Source: Streptomyces qinglanensis
GTDB taxonomy: Bacteria; Actinomycetota; Actinomycetes; Streptomycetales; Streptomycetaceae
Direction: 5' to 3'
Length of the DNA: 64,000 nt
NCBI RefSeq assembly: GCF_900111245.1
Contig: NZ_FOGO01000013.1
Location: forward strand, 1 to 64,000
Part shown: positions 35,038 to 45,172 of the stretch, piece after piece
Numbering within the stretch: the first letter of the stretch is position 1
Layout: each line of letters begins with the position of its first letter
The notes under the pieces: model-generated
Database searches by the model: none
What the model was told of the DNA's origin: nothing
The model's input: the letters and a program-made list of their open reading frames with translations, nothing else
Made by a program: the position numbers and the translations under genes

Positions 35038-36036
35038 GTGGCCGAGCTGTTCTACGACGACGACGCCGATCTGTCCATCATCCAGGGCCGCAAGGTCGCG
35101 GTCCTCGGATACGGCAGCCAGGGCCACGCCCACGCGCTGTCCCTGCGTGACTCGGGCGTCGACGTCCGGGTCGGCCTGCACGAGGGCTCGAAGTCGCGGG
35201 CCAGGGCCGAGGAGCAGGGCCTGCGGGTGACCACGCCGGACGAGGCGGTCCGGGAAGCGAACGTGGTCATGGTCCTGGTCCCGGACCCGCTCCAGGCCAA
35301 GGTCTACGAGGAGTCCATCGCCCCCCACCTCGAGGACGGCGACGCGCTCTTCTTCGGCCACGGCCTGAACATCCGCTACGACTTCATCAAGCCCCCGGCC
35401 TCGGTGGACGTCTGCATGGTCGCCCCGAAGGGCCCGGGCCACCTGGTCCGCCGACAGTACGAGGAGGGCCGCGGCGTGCCGTGCATCGCGGCCGTGGAGC
35501 AGGACGCGAGCGGCGGTGCCTTCGCGCTGACGCTGTCCTACGCCAAGGCCATCGGCGGCACCCGCGCGGGCGTCATCAAGACCACCTTCACCGAGGAGAC
35601 CGAGACCGATCTCTTCGGCGAGCAGGCCGTGCTCTGCGGCGGTACGGCCGCACTGGTCAAGGCGGGCTTCGACACCCTGGTCGAGGCCGGCTACCAGCCG
35701 GAGATCGCCTACTTCGAGTGCCTCCACGAGCTGAAGCTGATCGTGGACCTCATGTACGAGGGCGGCCTGGAGAAGATGCGCTGGTCCGTCTCCGAGACCG
35801 CCGAGTGGGGCGACTACGTCTCGGGTCCGCGGGTGATCAACGACCAGACGCGGGCCGAGATGAAGAAGATCCTCGGCGACATCCAGGACGGCTCCTTCGC
35901 CAAGAACTGGATGGCCGAGTACAACGCCGGTCTGCCCCGGTACAACGAGTACAAGAAGGCCGACGAGGACAGCCTGCTGGCCACCACGGGCAAGAACCTG
36001 CGCTCCCTGATGAGCTGGGTCGACGAGGAGAAGTGA
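35038..36036 (+). CDS. ilvC: Ketol-acid reductoisomerase (class I)
   Basis: 332-residue NADPH- and Mg2+-dependent enzyme of valine/isoleucine synthesis. The Rossmann motif is VAVLGYGSQGHAHALSLRDSG, and the catalytic region includes MVAPKGPGHLVR, IKTTFTEETETDLFGEQ and ECLHELKLIVDLMYEGG. The GTG start follows ACAAGGAGAAACCCCAA. The 80-bp gap from ilvN contains a possible -10 (TAGGTT at 34993-34998), so ilvC may also have its own promoter. Normal length for class I. Confidence 0.98.
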   Translation: MAELFYDDDADLSIIQGRKVAVLGYGSQGHAHALSLRDSGVDVRVGLHEGSKSRARAEEQGLRVTTPDEAVREANVVMVLVPDPLQAKVYEESIAPHLEDGDALFFGHGLNIRYDFIKPPASVDVCMVAPKGPGHLVRRQYEEGRGVPCIAAVEQDASGGAFALTLSYAKAIGGTRAGVIKTTFTEETETDLFGEQAVLCGGTAALVKAGFDTLVEAGYQPEIAYFECLHELKLIVDLMYEGGLEKMRWSVSETAEWGDYVSGPRVINDQTRAEMKKILGDIQDGSFAKNWMAEYNAGLPRYNEYKKADEDSLLATTGKNLRSLMSWVDEEK

Positions 36037-36427
36037 CCCTCGCCCGGCGGTGAGCAGCCGTCCCGGCCGCGCCCGCGGCTCCGCGGAACCGGAGCGCACC
36101 CGCGGCCGGGGCGGGCATGTCCGCGCCCGGGGGCCCGTACGGACCCCCGGGCGCGGACGCGCAGCGCGACGGGCGGGCGCCGGGTGCGCCCGGACCGGAA
36201 TCCGCCGGAATCCACCCGAACCCGTCCCGCCCCACGCGCCGGGTGTTCCGTTCCGCGGCCCCGAGGGCACGATCAGGGGCGGAGGCCCGCCCCGCAGGCG
36301 GTGTGGACCGATCGGCCACATCGGGGTGGTGCCCTCGATAGACTGCGGGTCCACAGGCTCACAGCGTCGTGCGTCTGCTCCTCCCGCCCCGCAGGGAAAC
36401 GCGCCGTCCCAAGAATTTGGAGACCAC
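36037..36427 (+). other. Intergenic region ilvC-serA
   Basis: 391 bp without a gene. The first third holds the ilvC terminator hairpin. Further on, a possible -10 TAGACT (36339-36344) lies about 90 bp upstream of serA, with no clear -35. Nothing else stands out. Confidence 0.4.
36119..36158 (+). terminator. Terminator after ilvC
   Basis: Perfect 15-bp inverted repeat (arms GTCCGCGCCCGGGGG at 36119-36133 and its complement at 36144-36158) with a 10-nt loop CCCGTACGGA, 80 bp after the ilvC stop. No T tract. Confidence 0.8.
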
Positions 36428-38017
36428 GTGAGCAAGCCCGTAGTACTCATCGCCGAAGAGCTGTCGCCCGCGACCGTCGAAGCGCTGGGGCCGGATTTCG
36501 AGATCCGGCAGTGTGACGGCGCCGACCGGGGCGAACTCCTCCCCGCTCTCGCCGATGTGGACGCCGTTCTCGTCCGCTCCGCCACCAAGATCGACGCCGA
36601 GGCCGTGGCCGCGGCGCACAAGCTCAAGGTGGTCGCCCGCGCCGGAGTCGGACTCGACAACGTGGACGTGCCCGCGGCCACCAAGGCGGGCGTGATGGTG
36701 GTCAACGCCCCCACCTCCAACATCGTCACCGCGGCCGAACTGGCCTGCGGCCTGCTCATCGCGACGGCCCGGAACATTCCGCAGGCCAACACGGCGCTCA
36801 AGAACGGCGAGTGGAAGCGCAGCAAGTACACCGGCGTGGAGCTGAGCGAGAAGACGCTCGGCGTGGTCGGCCTGGGCCGGATCGGCGTGCTGGTGGCCCA
36901 GCGGATGTCGGCTTTCGGGATGAAGGTCGTCGCCTACGACCCGTTCGTGCAGCCGGCCCGGGCCGCGCAGATGGGCGTCAAGCTGCTCTCGCTGGACGAG
37001 CTGCTGGCCGTCTCGGACTTCATCACCGTCCACCTGCCCAAGACCCCGGAGACCCTCGGACTCATCGGGGACGAGGCGCTGCACAAGGTCAAGCCGAACG
37101 TGCGCGTGGTCAACGCGGCGCGCGGCGGCATCGTCGACGAGGAGGCGCTGGCGGCGGCGATCAAGGAGGGCCGGGTCGCGGGCGCGGGGCTGGACGTGTA
37201 CGCCTCCGAGCCGTGCACAGACTCCCCGCTCTTCGCCTTCGACCAGGTCGTGTGCACCCCGCACCTGGGGGCCTCCACCGGTGAGGCGCAGGAGAAGGCC
37301 GGTATCGCGGTCGCCAAGTCGGTGCGGCTGGCCCTGGCGGGCGAGCTGGTGCCGGACGCGGTCAACGTGCAGGGCGGGGTGATCGCCGAGGACGTGCGCC
37401 CGGCGCTGCCGCTCGCCGAGAACCTGGGCCGGATCTTCACCGCACTGGCCGGCGAGGTCGCCGTCCGCCTGGACGTCGAGGTGTACGGCGAGATCACCCA
37501 GCACGATGTCAAGGTGCTGGAGCTGTCCGCGCTCAAGGGCGTGTTCGAGGACGTGGTGGACGACACGGTCAGCTACGTCAACGCGCCGCTGTTCGCCCAG
37601 GAGCGCGGGGTCGAGGTGCGGCTGACCACCTCCAGCGAGTCCGCCGAGCACCGCAACGTGGTGACCGTGCGGGGCACCCTCGCCGGGGGCGAGGAGGTCT
37701 CGGCGTCCGGCACGCTGTCCGGCCCCAAGCACCTCCAGAAGCTCGTCGCCATCAATGAGCACGGTGTGGACCTCGCGGTCGCCGATCACATGGCGTTCCT
37801 GCGCTACAGCGACCGGCCCGGCGTCGTCGGCACCGTCGGCCGCGTCCTGGGCGAGGCGGGCGTCAACATCGCGGGCATGCAGGTCTCCCGCGCCGAGGAG
37901 GGCGGCGAGGCGCTCGTCGCGCTGACCGTCGACGGCACCATCGGCGCCGCGGCCCTCTCCGAGATCGCCGACGAGGTGGGCGCCACCCACGCCCGGGCGG
38001 TCAACCTGACCGAGTGA
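36428..38017 (+). CDS. serA: D-3-phosphoglycerate dehydrogenase
   Basis: 529-residue enzyme of the first serine-biosynthetic step (type 1, long form). It has the NAD-binding motif VGLGRIGVLVAQRM, catalytic Arg in NAARGGIVDEEAL, Glu in LDVYASEPCTDSPLF and His in VCTPHLGASTGEAQEKA. An intervening substrate-binding-like domain (about 320-455) and a C-terminal ACT domain (FLRYSDRPGVVGTVGRVLGE) follow, giving serine feedback. GTG 36428 follows TTTGGAGACCAC. Single-gene unit with its own terminator. Confidence 0.97.
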   Translation: MSKPVVLIAEELSPATVEALGPDFEIRQCDGADRGELLPALADVDAVLVRSATKIDAEAVAAAHKLKVVARAGVGLDNVDVPAATKAGVMVVNAPTSNIVTAAELACGLLIATARNIPQANTALKNGEWKRSKYTGVELSEKTLGVVGLGRIGVLVAQRMSAFGMKVVAYDPFVQPARAAQMGVKLLSLDELLAVSDFITVHLPKTPETLGLIGDEALHKVKPNVRVVNAARGGIVDEEALAAAIKEGRVAGAGLDVYASEPCTDSPLFAFDQVVCTPHLGASTGEAQEKAGIAVAKSVRLALAGELVPDAVNVQGGVIAEDVRPALPLAENLGRIFTALAGEVAVRLDVEVYGEITQHDVKVLELSALKGVFEDVVDDTVSYVNAPLFAQERGVEVRLTTSSESAEHRNVVTVRGTLAGGEEVSASGTLSGPKHLQKLVAINEHGVDLAVADHMAFLRYSDRPGVVGTVGRVLGEAGVNIAGMQVSRAEEGGEALVALTVDGTIGAAALSEIADEVGATHARAVNLTE

Positions 38018-38058
38018 CGCGGGGGCCCCGCGAGGGGCCCACGCCGGCAGAACGGAAG

Positions 38059-38085
38059 GGGCCGCACGGGAACCGCGTGCGGCCC
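38059..38085 (+). terminator. Terminator after serA
   Basis: 10-bp stem GGGCCGCACG/CGTGCGGCCC (38059-38068, 38076-38085) with loop GGAACCG, 41 bp past the serA stop. Confidence 0.8.
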
Positions 38086-38101
38086 TCCGTCGTCCGGGCC
38101 G

Positions 38102-38440
38102 CGATCTGCCCCGAGTGCCGGATCTGCCGCCGCGCCCGGCCGTGAAGTCGACCCCCGCTGTGTCCGCCGCCGTACCCCCGCCGACCCACTGATCCCCGTA
38201 CGCCCACGCCCGTATCGTCACGCCCCGGTCCCCGAAGGGGGCGAGGAGAGCCGCGCCCCCGGACTCGTCGACCGTCGGATCGGTGAAGCCGTCGAGGACG
38301 AGGGTGCGCGGGGCGCCGTACCTGCTGCAGAGCAGGTCGGTCAGGTCCTGCGGATCCAGGTCGCCGGGCAGGTACAGACAGCCGTCCCGCGGGCCGAGGC
38401 GGGCCAGCAGGTCGTCGAGGTCCGATTGCGTGAGCTCCAT
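38102..38440 (-). CDS. Hypothetical protein, 3' end unresolved
   Basis: The frame starting MELTQSDLDDLLARLGPRDGCLYLP from ATG 38440 has good protein character for about 100 residues (TLVLDGFTDPTV, LLAPFGDRGVTIRAWAYGDQWVGGG). It is followed by Arg/Gly-rich text and no in-frame stop: the frame stays open to 36359, antisense through serA and its terminator. The true end is therefore not visible; the coordinate given marks only where coding character fades. A frameshift, a sequencing error or a genuinely extended protein are possible. It lies downstream of the PucR regulator on the same strand. Function unknown. Confidence 0.4.
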
Positions 38441-38633
38441 GGCGGACAGTGAAGCGCACCGCACTGACAACGGACGTGCTCACAGACGGGTCCGACGTCG
38501 AACCGGCAGGTGCCGGACCCGACCCGTGGAGACCGCCACCGGACGGGGCCGTTGTCGACGGGACCGCGGCTCTGGTCATCCGCTGCCGGTCAGCCGCCTT
38601 CGTCACCGGCGAAGTCGCGGATCCCGGAGGCGG

Positions 38634-39866
38634 TCACAGCCGGGCGGCCTTGAGCGCCATGTGCAGCAGCAGGCGGTCCTCACCTTCGTCCAGGTCCAGG
38701 CCGGTGAGGCGTTCGACCCGGGAGAGGCGGTAGTAGAGGGTCTGCCGGTGGATGCCGAGCGCGGCGGCGGCGCGGCCCGCCTGGCCCGCGCAGTCGAGGT
38801 AGACCTCCGCGGTGCGGGCGAGTTCGCGATGGGTGGCGCGGAGGAGGTCCTGCACAGCGGGATCGGGAGCGGTGCCCGCGGCGCGGGGGATGCCGGTGAG
38901 CATCCGGTAGGGCCCGATGGCGTCCCACTCGGCCAGTGCGCCCGGCCGGGGTTCGGCCGCCGCGGCCCGCGCCGCGGCGCGGGCCTCGTACCAGGCCGCC
39001 GGCAGGTCCGCCAGCCCGCTGCGCGGGCTGCTCAGCCCGGCGGCCGGGGCCGGAGCCCCCGTCGCCGGGTCGGTGCTCCCGGCCCGGCCCGGCGCGCGCA
39101 GCAGCCGGTCTGCCGCCGACCGGGCCGCCTCCAGGCCGTGCGGGGTGCGCAGCCGCACAAGCGCGGCCAGTGCCCCGTCCCGCACGCACTGGGCCGCGAG
39201 CCGGGGGAGGGCGGCGGGGAGCGGGCCGCGGACCGCGGTCGCGTCCTCCTCGGGCCAGGGCAGCACCGCCACCAGCACCAGCGTCCCGGACGCGGTCTCG
39301 CCCAGGGCCGTCCGCAGTCCGGCGAGCGCCTCGTCCCGCGCGGCCCCGCCGCGCTCGGCCAGGGCGGCGTGCAGCAGTCCCCCGGTCTGCTCCTCGGCTC
39401 GGGAGTCCGCGGCCAACTGGGCGCCGGTGCGGTCGGCGACCGCCATGGCCGCGGCCAGCCGCGGGTCGGTGAGCTCCAGCGCCCCGTCGTCCAGCAGCCA
39501 GATGTAGCCGTGCACGACGCCGCGGTCGCGGACCGGCAGGCAGATCCGGCCGTGCACCAGTCCCGCGGCCGGATCCGGCGGCACCTCCTGGCCGGAGACC
39601 GGGGGAGGGATGCGCACCGGGCCGTTCGCCCGGGCGATGCCGTAGCTCTCGAAGAAGGCGCGCACGGCGGGGGTGGAGCGCCGCTGGAGGATGGTGCGGG
39701 TGCGCACCGGGTCCAGCGCGGGGCCGCCCTCCTGCCCCTCGTCGCCGTCGGCACCGCCCTCGTGCGCCCCGAAGGCGATCAGCGAGAAGTCCCGGCTCTC
39801 CAGCGTGGCCGGGGTGCCCAGCAACTGCGAGACCTCGTCGATCAGCGCCTGGTAGTCCTCGCGCAT
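38634..39866 (-). CDS. PucR-family transcriptional regulator
   Basis: 410-residue regulator with a ligand-sensing N-terminal half and a C-terminal PucR helix-turn-helix (HRELARTAEVYLDCAGQAGRAAAALGIHRQTLYYRLSRVERLTGLDL). It is transcribed divergently from the proline dehydrogenase gene, with 252 bp between them. By analogy with PucR/PutR-type activators, it most likely controls the proline catabolic pair in response to proline; no direct sequence proof is present. Confidence 0.88.
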   Translation of the reverse strand: MREDYQALIDEVSQLLGTPATLESRDFSLIAFGAHEGGADGDEGQEGGPALDPVRTRTILQRRSTPAVRAFFESYGIARANGPVRIPPPVSGQEVPPDPAAGLVHGRICLPVRDRGVVHGYIWLLDDGALELTDPRLAAAMAVADRTGAQLAADSRAEEQTGGLLHAALAERGGAARDEALAGLRTALGETASGTLVLVAVLPWPEEDATAVRGPLPAALPRLAAQCVRDGALAALVRLRTPHGLEAARSAADRLLRAPGRAGSTDPATGAPAPAAGLSSPRSGLADLPAAWYEARAAARAAAAEPRPGALAEWDAIGPYRMLTGIPRAAGTAPDPAVQDLLRATHRELARTAEVYLDCAGQAGRAAAALGIHRQTLYYRLSRVERLTGLDLDEGEDRLLLHMALKAARL

Positions 39867-40118
39867 GCCGTGGCCTCCTGTGCCTCGCGCCGTGCCGGCT
39901 GTCCCTCGCGGCCGTGTCCTGCCGCGCTGCCGCAGCGGGCCGCGTGTCCCGCCGGTCCATTCTCATACATCTGTCTGAGAGCCGGACCACGGACGCGTGA
40001 CACCTGTCGATGGCCCCCGTGGTAGAGCGATCCTTAACTTCTAGGTGGCTTCCGCGTCACGCCCCCGCTGCGCGTGCGCCATCGAGCCACCCGCAAGAAG
40101 ACTCCGTGGAGGTGCCCC

Positions 40119-41045
40119 GTGCTGGGACCCGTGCTCCTCGCCGCCGCGCGCAGCGACAGCATCCGCCGCCTCGTCTCGGCCGCTCCGGTGACCCGCCCGA
40201 TGGTGGACCGGTTCGTGGCAGGCGAGCGGCTCGATCCGTGTCTGGACTCCGTCGCGGCGCTGGCCGCGCGCGGCATGCAGGTGACCATCGACCACCTGGG
40301 CGAGGACATCACCGACCGGTCGGAAGCGCTCCGTAACCGCGACGCCTACCTCGCGCTGACCGACGCGCTGGCCGCCGCCGGGCTCGCGGAGCAGGCCGAG
40401 ATGTCGGTCAAGCTCTCCGCCTTCGGCCAGGCGCTCCCGGGCGGGCACGACCTGGCGCACGACAACGTGCTGCCCGTCGTCGAGGCCGCTGCCGCCGCCG
40501 GGACGACGGTCACCCTCGACATGGAGGACCACACCACCGTCGACTCGACGCTCGCGATCCTCGCGCAGCTCCGCGAGCGCTTCCCCGGTACCGGTGCCGT
40601 GGTCCAGTCGTACCTCTTCCGTACCGAGGAGGACTGCCACGCGCTCGCCGGTGAGGGCTCCCGGGTCCGGCTGGTCAAGGGTGCCTACAAGGAGCCCGCC
40701 GAGGTCGCGTACCAGGACAAGCACGAGGTCGACCGGGCGTACGTGCGCTGTCTGAAGATCCTGATGGCCGGTGACGGCTACCCGATGGTGGGATCCCACG
40801 ATCCCCGCATGGTGGCCATCGCCCAGAATCTGGCCGAGCGTTACGGTCGAAAGCGGGACGAGTACGAGTTCCAGATGCTCTACGGCATCCGCGCGGCCGA
40901 GCAGGAGCGGCTGGTCGCGGACGGGCACCGGATGCGCGTCTACGTTCCGTACGGCACCGACTGGTACGGATACTTCATGCGGCGGCTGGCGGAGCGCCCC
41001 GCGAACATGGGCTTCTTCCTGCGCTCGCTCGTCACCAGCAACTGA
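40119..41045 (+). CDS. Proline dehydrogenase (monofunctional)
   Basis: 308-residue FAD enzyme oxidising proline to pyrroline-5-carboxylate. The beta8-alpha8 barrel features are MSVKLSAFG, VTLDMEDHTTVDSTL, VVQSYLFRTEEDC, RLVKGAYKEP, VGSHDPRM and EFQMLYGIRAAEQERL. The last segment and VYVPYGTDWYGYFMRRLAERP hold flavin and substrate residues. GTG 40119 is chosen for the GGAGGTG just upstream. It is followed 68 bp later by the P5C dehydrogenase gene; together they convert proline to glutamate. The bacterial symbol varies (putA, pruB), so none is given. Confidence 0.95.
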   Translation: MLGPVLLAAARSDSIRRLVSAAPVTRPMVDRFVAGERLDPCLDSVAALAARGMQVTIDHLGEDITDRSEALRNRDAYLALTDALAAAGLAEQAEMSVKLSAFGQALPGGHDLAHDNVLPVVEAAAAAGTTVTLDMEDHTTVDSTLAILAQLRERFPGTGAVVQSYLFRTEEDCHALAGEGSRVRLVKGAYKEPAEVAYQDKHEVDRAYVRCLKILMAGDGYPMVGSHDPRMVAIAQNLAERYGRKRDEYEFQMLYGIRAAEQERLVADGHRMRVYVPYGTDWYGYFMRRLAERPANMGFFLRSLVTSN

Positions 41046-41113
41046 GAACACCGCATCCGGGCACCCGACCGGCGCCCCCACCGACCGTCCGAACCACGAC
41101 CCGAGGAGCAACC

Positions 41114-42745
<1,632 letters not shown>

Positions 42746-42770
42746 CGCCCCCGTGGCCCCTGTGCGACGA

Positions 42771-42813
42771 GGGCCCGGCCCCCTTCTCCGCCCGTACGGA
42801 GGGGGCCGGGCCC
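42771..42813 (+). terminator. Terminator after pruA
   Basis: 13-bp arms GGGCCCGGCCCCC (42771-42783) and GGGGGCCGGGCCC (42801-42813), with an inner stem CTCCG/CGGAG-like extension. It is followed by GCCCCTTTT. Confidence 0.85.
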
Positions 42814-42940
42814 GCCCCTTTTCCGCGCTTCCTGCTCTTCCTGCTCTTCCTGCTCTTCCCTCTCTTCCCCCTCTTCCCGCTCTCTCCTCCCTCTCTCCGT
42901 GTCTCTCCCCGGCCCGCCGCGACCGGCCGGTGTGGGGCTC

Positions 42941-43012
42941 GTCTCAGATAGTAGGAAGCCCAACTATTTGGCGAGACATCACGGGCTCCGGCTCCTATCG
43001 TTGGAGAGAGCC
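42941..43012 (+). promoter_or_regulatory. Nested inverted repeat and hairpin upstream of small protein
   Basis: GTCTC (42941-42945) pairs with GAGAC (42973-42977), and inside it ATAGT (42948-42952) pairs with ACTAT (42963-42967). A separate stem GGCTC..CTCC/GGAG..GAGCC spans 42984-43012. This is AT-richer than its surroundings and could be an operator or a folded 5' leader. Confidence 0.5.
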
Positions 43013-43166
43013 GATCGTCCCGCTCGACCGAGCGCTTCGCGGGTGCGACACCGTGCGTTTCCGGCAGGTGATCCCTGCCGCACCGGTTGTCCCCGCACCG
43101 TTGGCTGTCCGGCAGATCTCTCCTCGCGTCTTGCGTTCCACGCCGTGCAGAAGGAGTTGCATTCCT

Positions 43167-43295
43167 ATGGCCACGCCTACAGCCACCCACGTTCCCGCCT
43201 CCCGCGTCCGCCGCTCCCGCGCGGCGGCCCGCCTCCGCGACGAGGACCGCCGCAAGGCAGCCGAGGCCCTCCAGCGGGCTTTCGACCGCCGCTGA
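43167..43295 (+). CDS. Small basic protein, 42 aa
   Basis: 42-residue protein ATPTATHVPASRVRRSRAAARLRDEDRRKAAEALQRAFDRR after the initiator Met; the coding part is here described only in outline as a short loop followed by a long Arg/Ala-rich amphipathic helix. The start is supported by AGAAGGAGTTGC upstream. An unusually long, structured leader precedes it. It could bind nucleic acid, but no family is recognised. Confidence 0.65.
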   Translation: MATPTATHVPASRVRRSRAAARLRDEDRRKAAEALQRAFDRR

Positions 43296-43405
43296 GCGGC
43301 CGCCGCCGAGCGGCCACGGCCGAGAGCGCCGTTGGGTCGCTGACCGGGCCGGGTCCGTGCTCCGCGGTGCTCCGCGGGGGCGGCTCCCGGCCGCGGCGGG
43401 GAGCC

Positions 43406-45022
43406 TCAGCGGCGGCGCACCGCGAAGTGGTCGATGCGCTGCCCCGACTGCGCCAGCGCCGTCACCGAGAGTGCAGGCCGTGGCCCGGGGCGGGATTCCA
43501 CGACCAGGAAAGAGAACCCGGTGTAGCGGACCCGGGACCACTCCACGTGGTCCCGCTCGGCGCTCCGCTCCCCGGTCCAGCGGATTCCCGGGACGCTGTC
43601 CCGCTCCCGGACCTGCCCCTCGTGGCTGTCCGGTGCCCGGAAGTCGTACAGCTTGCGCCCGCCCCCGCCCGCCGTGACGTACACGGTCCCGTCTGCCACC
43701 GGGTCGGTCGTCCCGCCGCTCCGCAGTGCGCGGGTGGGCCTGCCGCCGCGCAGTGGGTCGGTGCGCTCGTAGACGTGGTTGTGCCCGTTGACCACGAGGT
43801 CGACGTGGTGCCGTTCGAACAGCGCCACCCATCTCTCCCGTACTCCGCCGTCCGAGCCGTGGGTGGCGGTCGAGTACGCGCAGTGGTGGAAGAAGACGAC
43901 CAGGAAGTCGACGCCCCGGCGGGCGCGCAGCCGCTGCAGTGTCCGCTCCAGCCACCGCGTCTGCGCCCCGCCGGTGCAGCCGCGGTTGGCCGGGATCTCG
44001 TAGGAGACGTCGTTGGCGTCCAGGGCCACCACACCGACGTTCCCGTACACGAACGAGTAGATCCCGGGCGCCCGCTCCGGGTCGGGCCCGTCGCCGGGCA
44101 GTGACCAGCGTGCGGTCTGGCCGCCGTAGCCGTCGGGCGAGTACCAGGCTTCCATGTCGTGGTTGCCGGTGGTCACCATCCACGGCACCCGGCGGGCCAC
44201 CGGTTCTATCTGGGCGAGGAACCGGTCCCACGTCCGCGCGTCGTAGCGGTCGGAGTCCTCGCCGTGCCCGGTCCCGTCGGCGTAGCAGATGTCGCCCGCG
44301 TGCAGATGGAAGGCCGGGTCCCGGTCGAGCAGGAGCCGGCCGGCGGTGCGCGCCTCGGGGCTGACGCCCTGGTCGCCGAAGGCGGTGAAGACGAAGGGCC
44401 GGGTGCCGTCGGCGGGGGCCGTGGTGAAGGAGTCCACGGTGTGTGACCGCTCGGGCGCCGCGGGGTCGAAGCCGTCGTGGCCGACGCCGTAGTAGTACGT
44501 CGTGCCCGGGCGCAGCCCCTCCAGGCCGACGTGCAGATAGAGCTGCTCGACACTCGGCAGCGCGCTGCTCAGCGCGGGGGTGTGCAGCGCGCGGACCTCC
44601 GCCGCCACCCTGCCGCCCAGGTCCCACGGTGCGGTGCCCACCCGCAGGTAGGGGCGCCGGACCGGGAGCGGTACCTGCCAGGAGATCCGCATCTGCGACG
44701 CCGGGTCGGCGCCGAAGGCCAGATGGCGGCCGGACGGAGCGACCAGCGCGCCGTCCACGGCGGTCCGGGGCAGCAGCGCCGCGCTGCCGCCGGGAGTGCT
44801 CCCGCCGCCGCGCAGCACCCCGGCGTCCGCGCGCAGCGCCGCGGCGCCCGCCGCCAGCAGTCCGCCGCCGCGCAGCACCCCGCGCCGGGTCGGGCCGCCC
44901 GGCAGCACGGGACGGACGCGGCGGCCGAGCTTCTCGCGCAGGTAGGCGTGCTGCTCGGCCATGCTCAGGCGGGCGGCGAGCCGAGCGGGCACACCCAGGT
45001 CGGGCAGGTCGTTCGCGGCCAT
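43406..45022 (-). CDS. Tat-exported purple acid phosphatase-like metallophosphoesterase
   Basis: 538-residue secreted phosphoesterase. A twin-arginine signal (TRRGVLRGGGLLAAGAAAL, about 50-70) lies behind an unusual 45-residue cytoplasmic extension. A fibronectin-like purple acid phosphatase N-domain follows (QMRISWQVP, GTTYYYGVG). The metal-binding blocks are FTAFGDQG, HAGDICYADG, TTGNHD, VVFFHH and NGHNHVYERT, which form the full dinuclear set. It should release phosphate from organic esters outside the cell. ATG 45022 is preferred over upstream in-frame codons with Arg-rich sequence. Divergent from leuB. Confidence 0.92.
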   Translation of the reverse strand: MAANDLPDLGVPARLAARLSMAEQHAYLREKLGRRVRPVLPGGPTRRGVLRGGGLLAAGAAALRADAGVLRGGGSTPGGSAALLPRTAVDGALVAPSGRHLAFGADPASQMRISWQVPLPVRRPYLRVGTAPWDLGGRVAAEVRALHTPALSSALPSVEQLYLHVGLEGLRPGTTYYYGVGHDGFDPAAPERSHTVDSFTTAPADGTRPFVFTAFGDQGVSPEARTAGRLLLDRDPAFHLHAGDICYADGTGHGEDSDRYDARTWDRFLAQIEPVARRVPWMVTTGNHDMEAWYSPDGYGGQTARWSLPGDGPDPERAPGIYSFVYGNVGVVALDANDVSYEIPANRGCTGGAQTRWLERTLQRLRARRGVDFLVVFFHHCAYSTATHGSDGGVRERWVALFERHHVDLVVNGHNHVYERTDPLRGGRPTRALRSGGTTDPVADGTVYVTAGGGGRKLYDFRAPDSHEGQVRERDSVPGIRWTGERSAERDHVEWSRVRYTGFSFLVVESRPGPRPALSVTALAQSGQRIDHFAVRRR

Positions 45023-45172
45023 GGTGCCAAGGTCCCCACGGGGGCCAACTGGCGGGCGACAGCGGCGGATACGGCCGCTGAACAGCGTGCGTCCGCCGGT
45101 GCAACCGCGGGCCTCGTCCGTCATACGGACAGCTTTATGTCACAGCCTGGGACGGGGAGTAGTGTCTGGCGC

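Larger units (their letters stand above)
42746..43166 (+). other. Intergenic region with terminator, CT tract and structured leader
   Basis: 421 bp without a gene. It holds, in order, the pruA terminator, an 80-bp pyrimidine-only run containing TTCCTGCTC repeats (42826-42908), a nested inverted repeat (42941-42977), a second hairpin (42984-43012) and an AAGGAG ribosome binding site for the small protein at 43167. Confidence 0.6.

Noticed and set aside
44693..45124. In-frame extension of the phosphatase to 45124 with a longer N-terminus
   Set aside because: Residues upstream of ATG 45022 are Arg/Gly-rich and unlike a protein, and the Tat signal is already preceded by a long extension.
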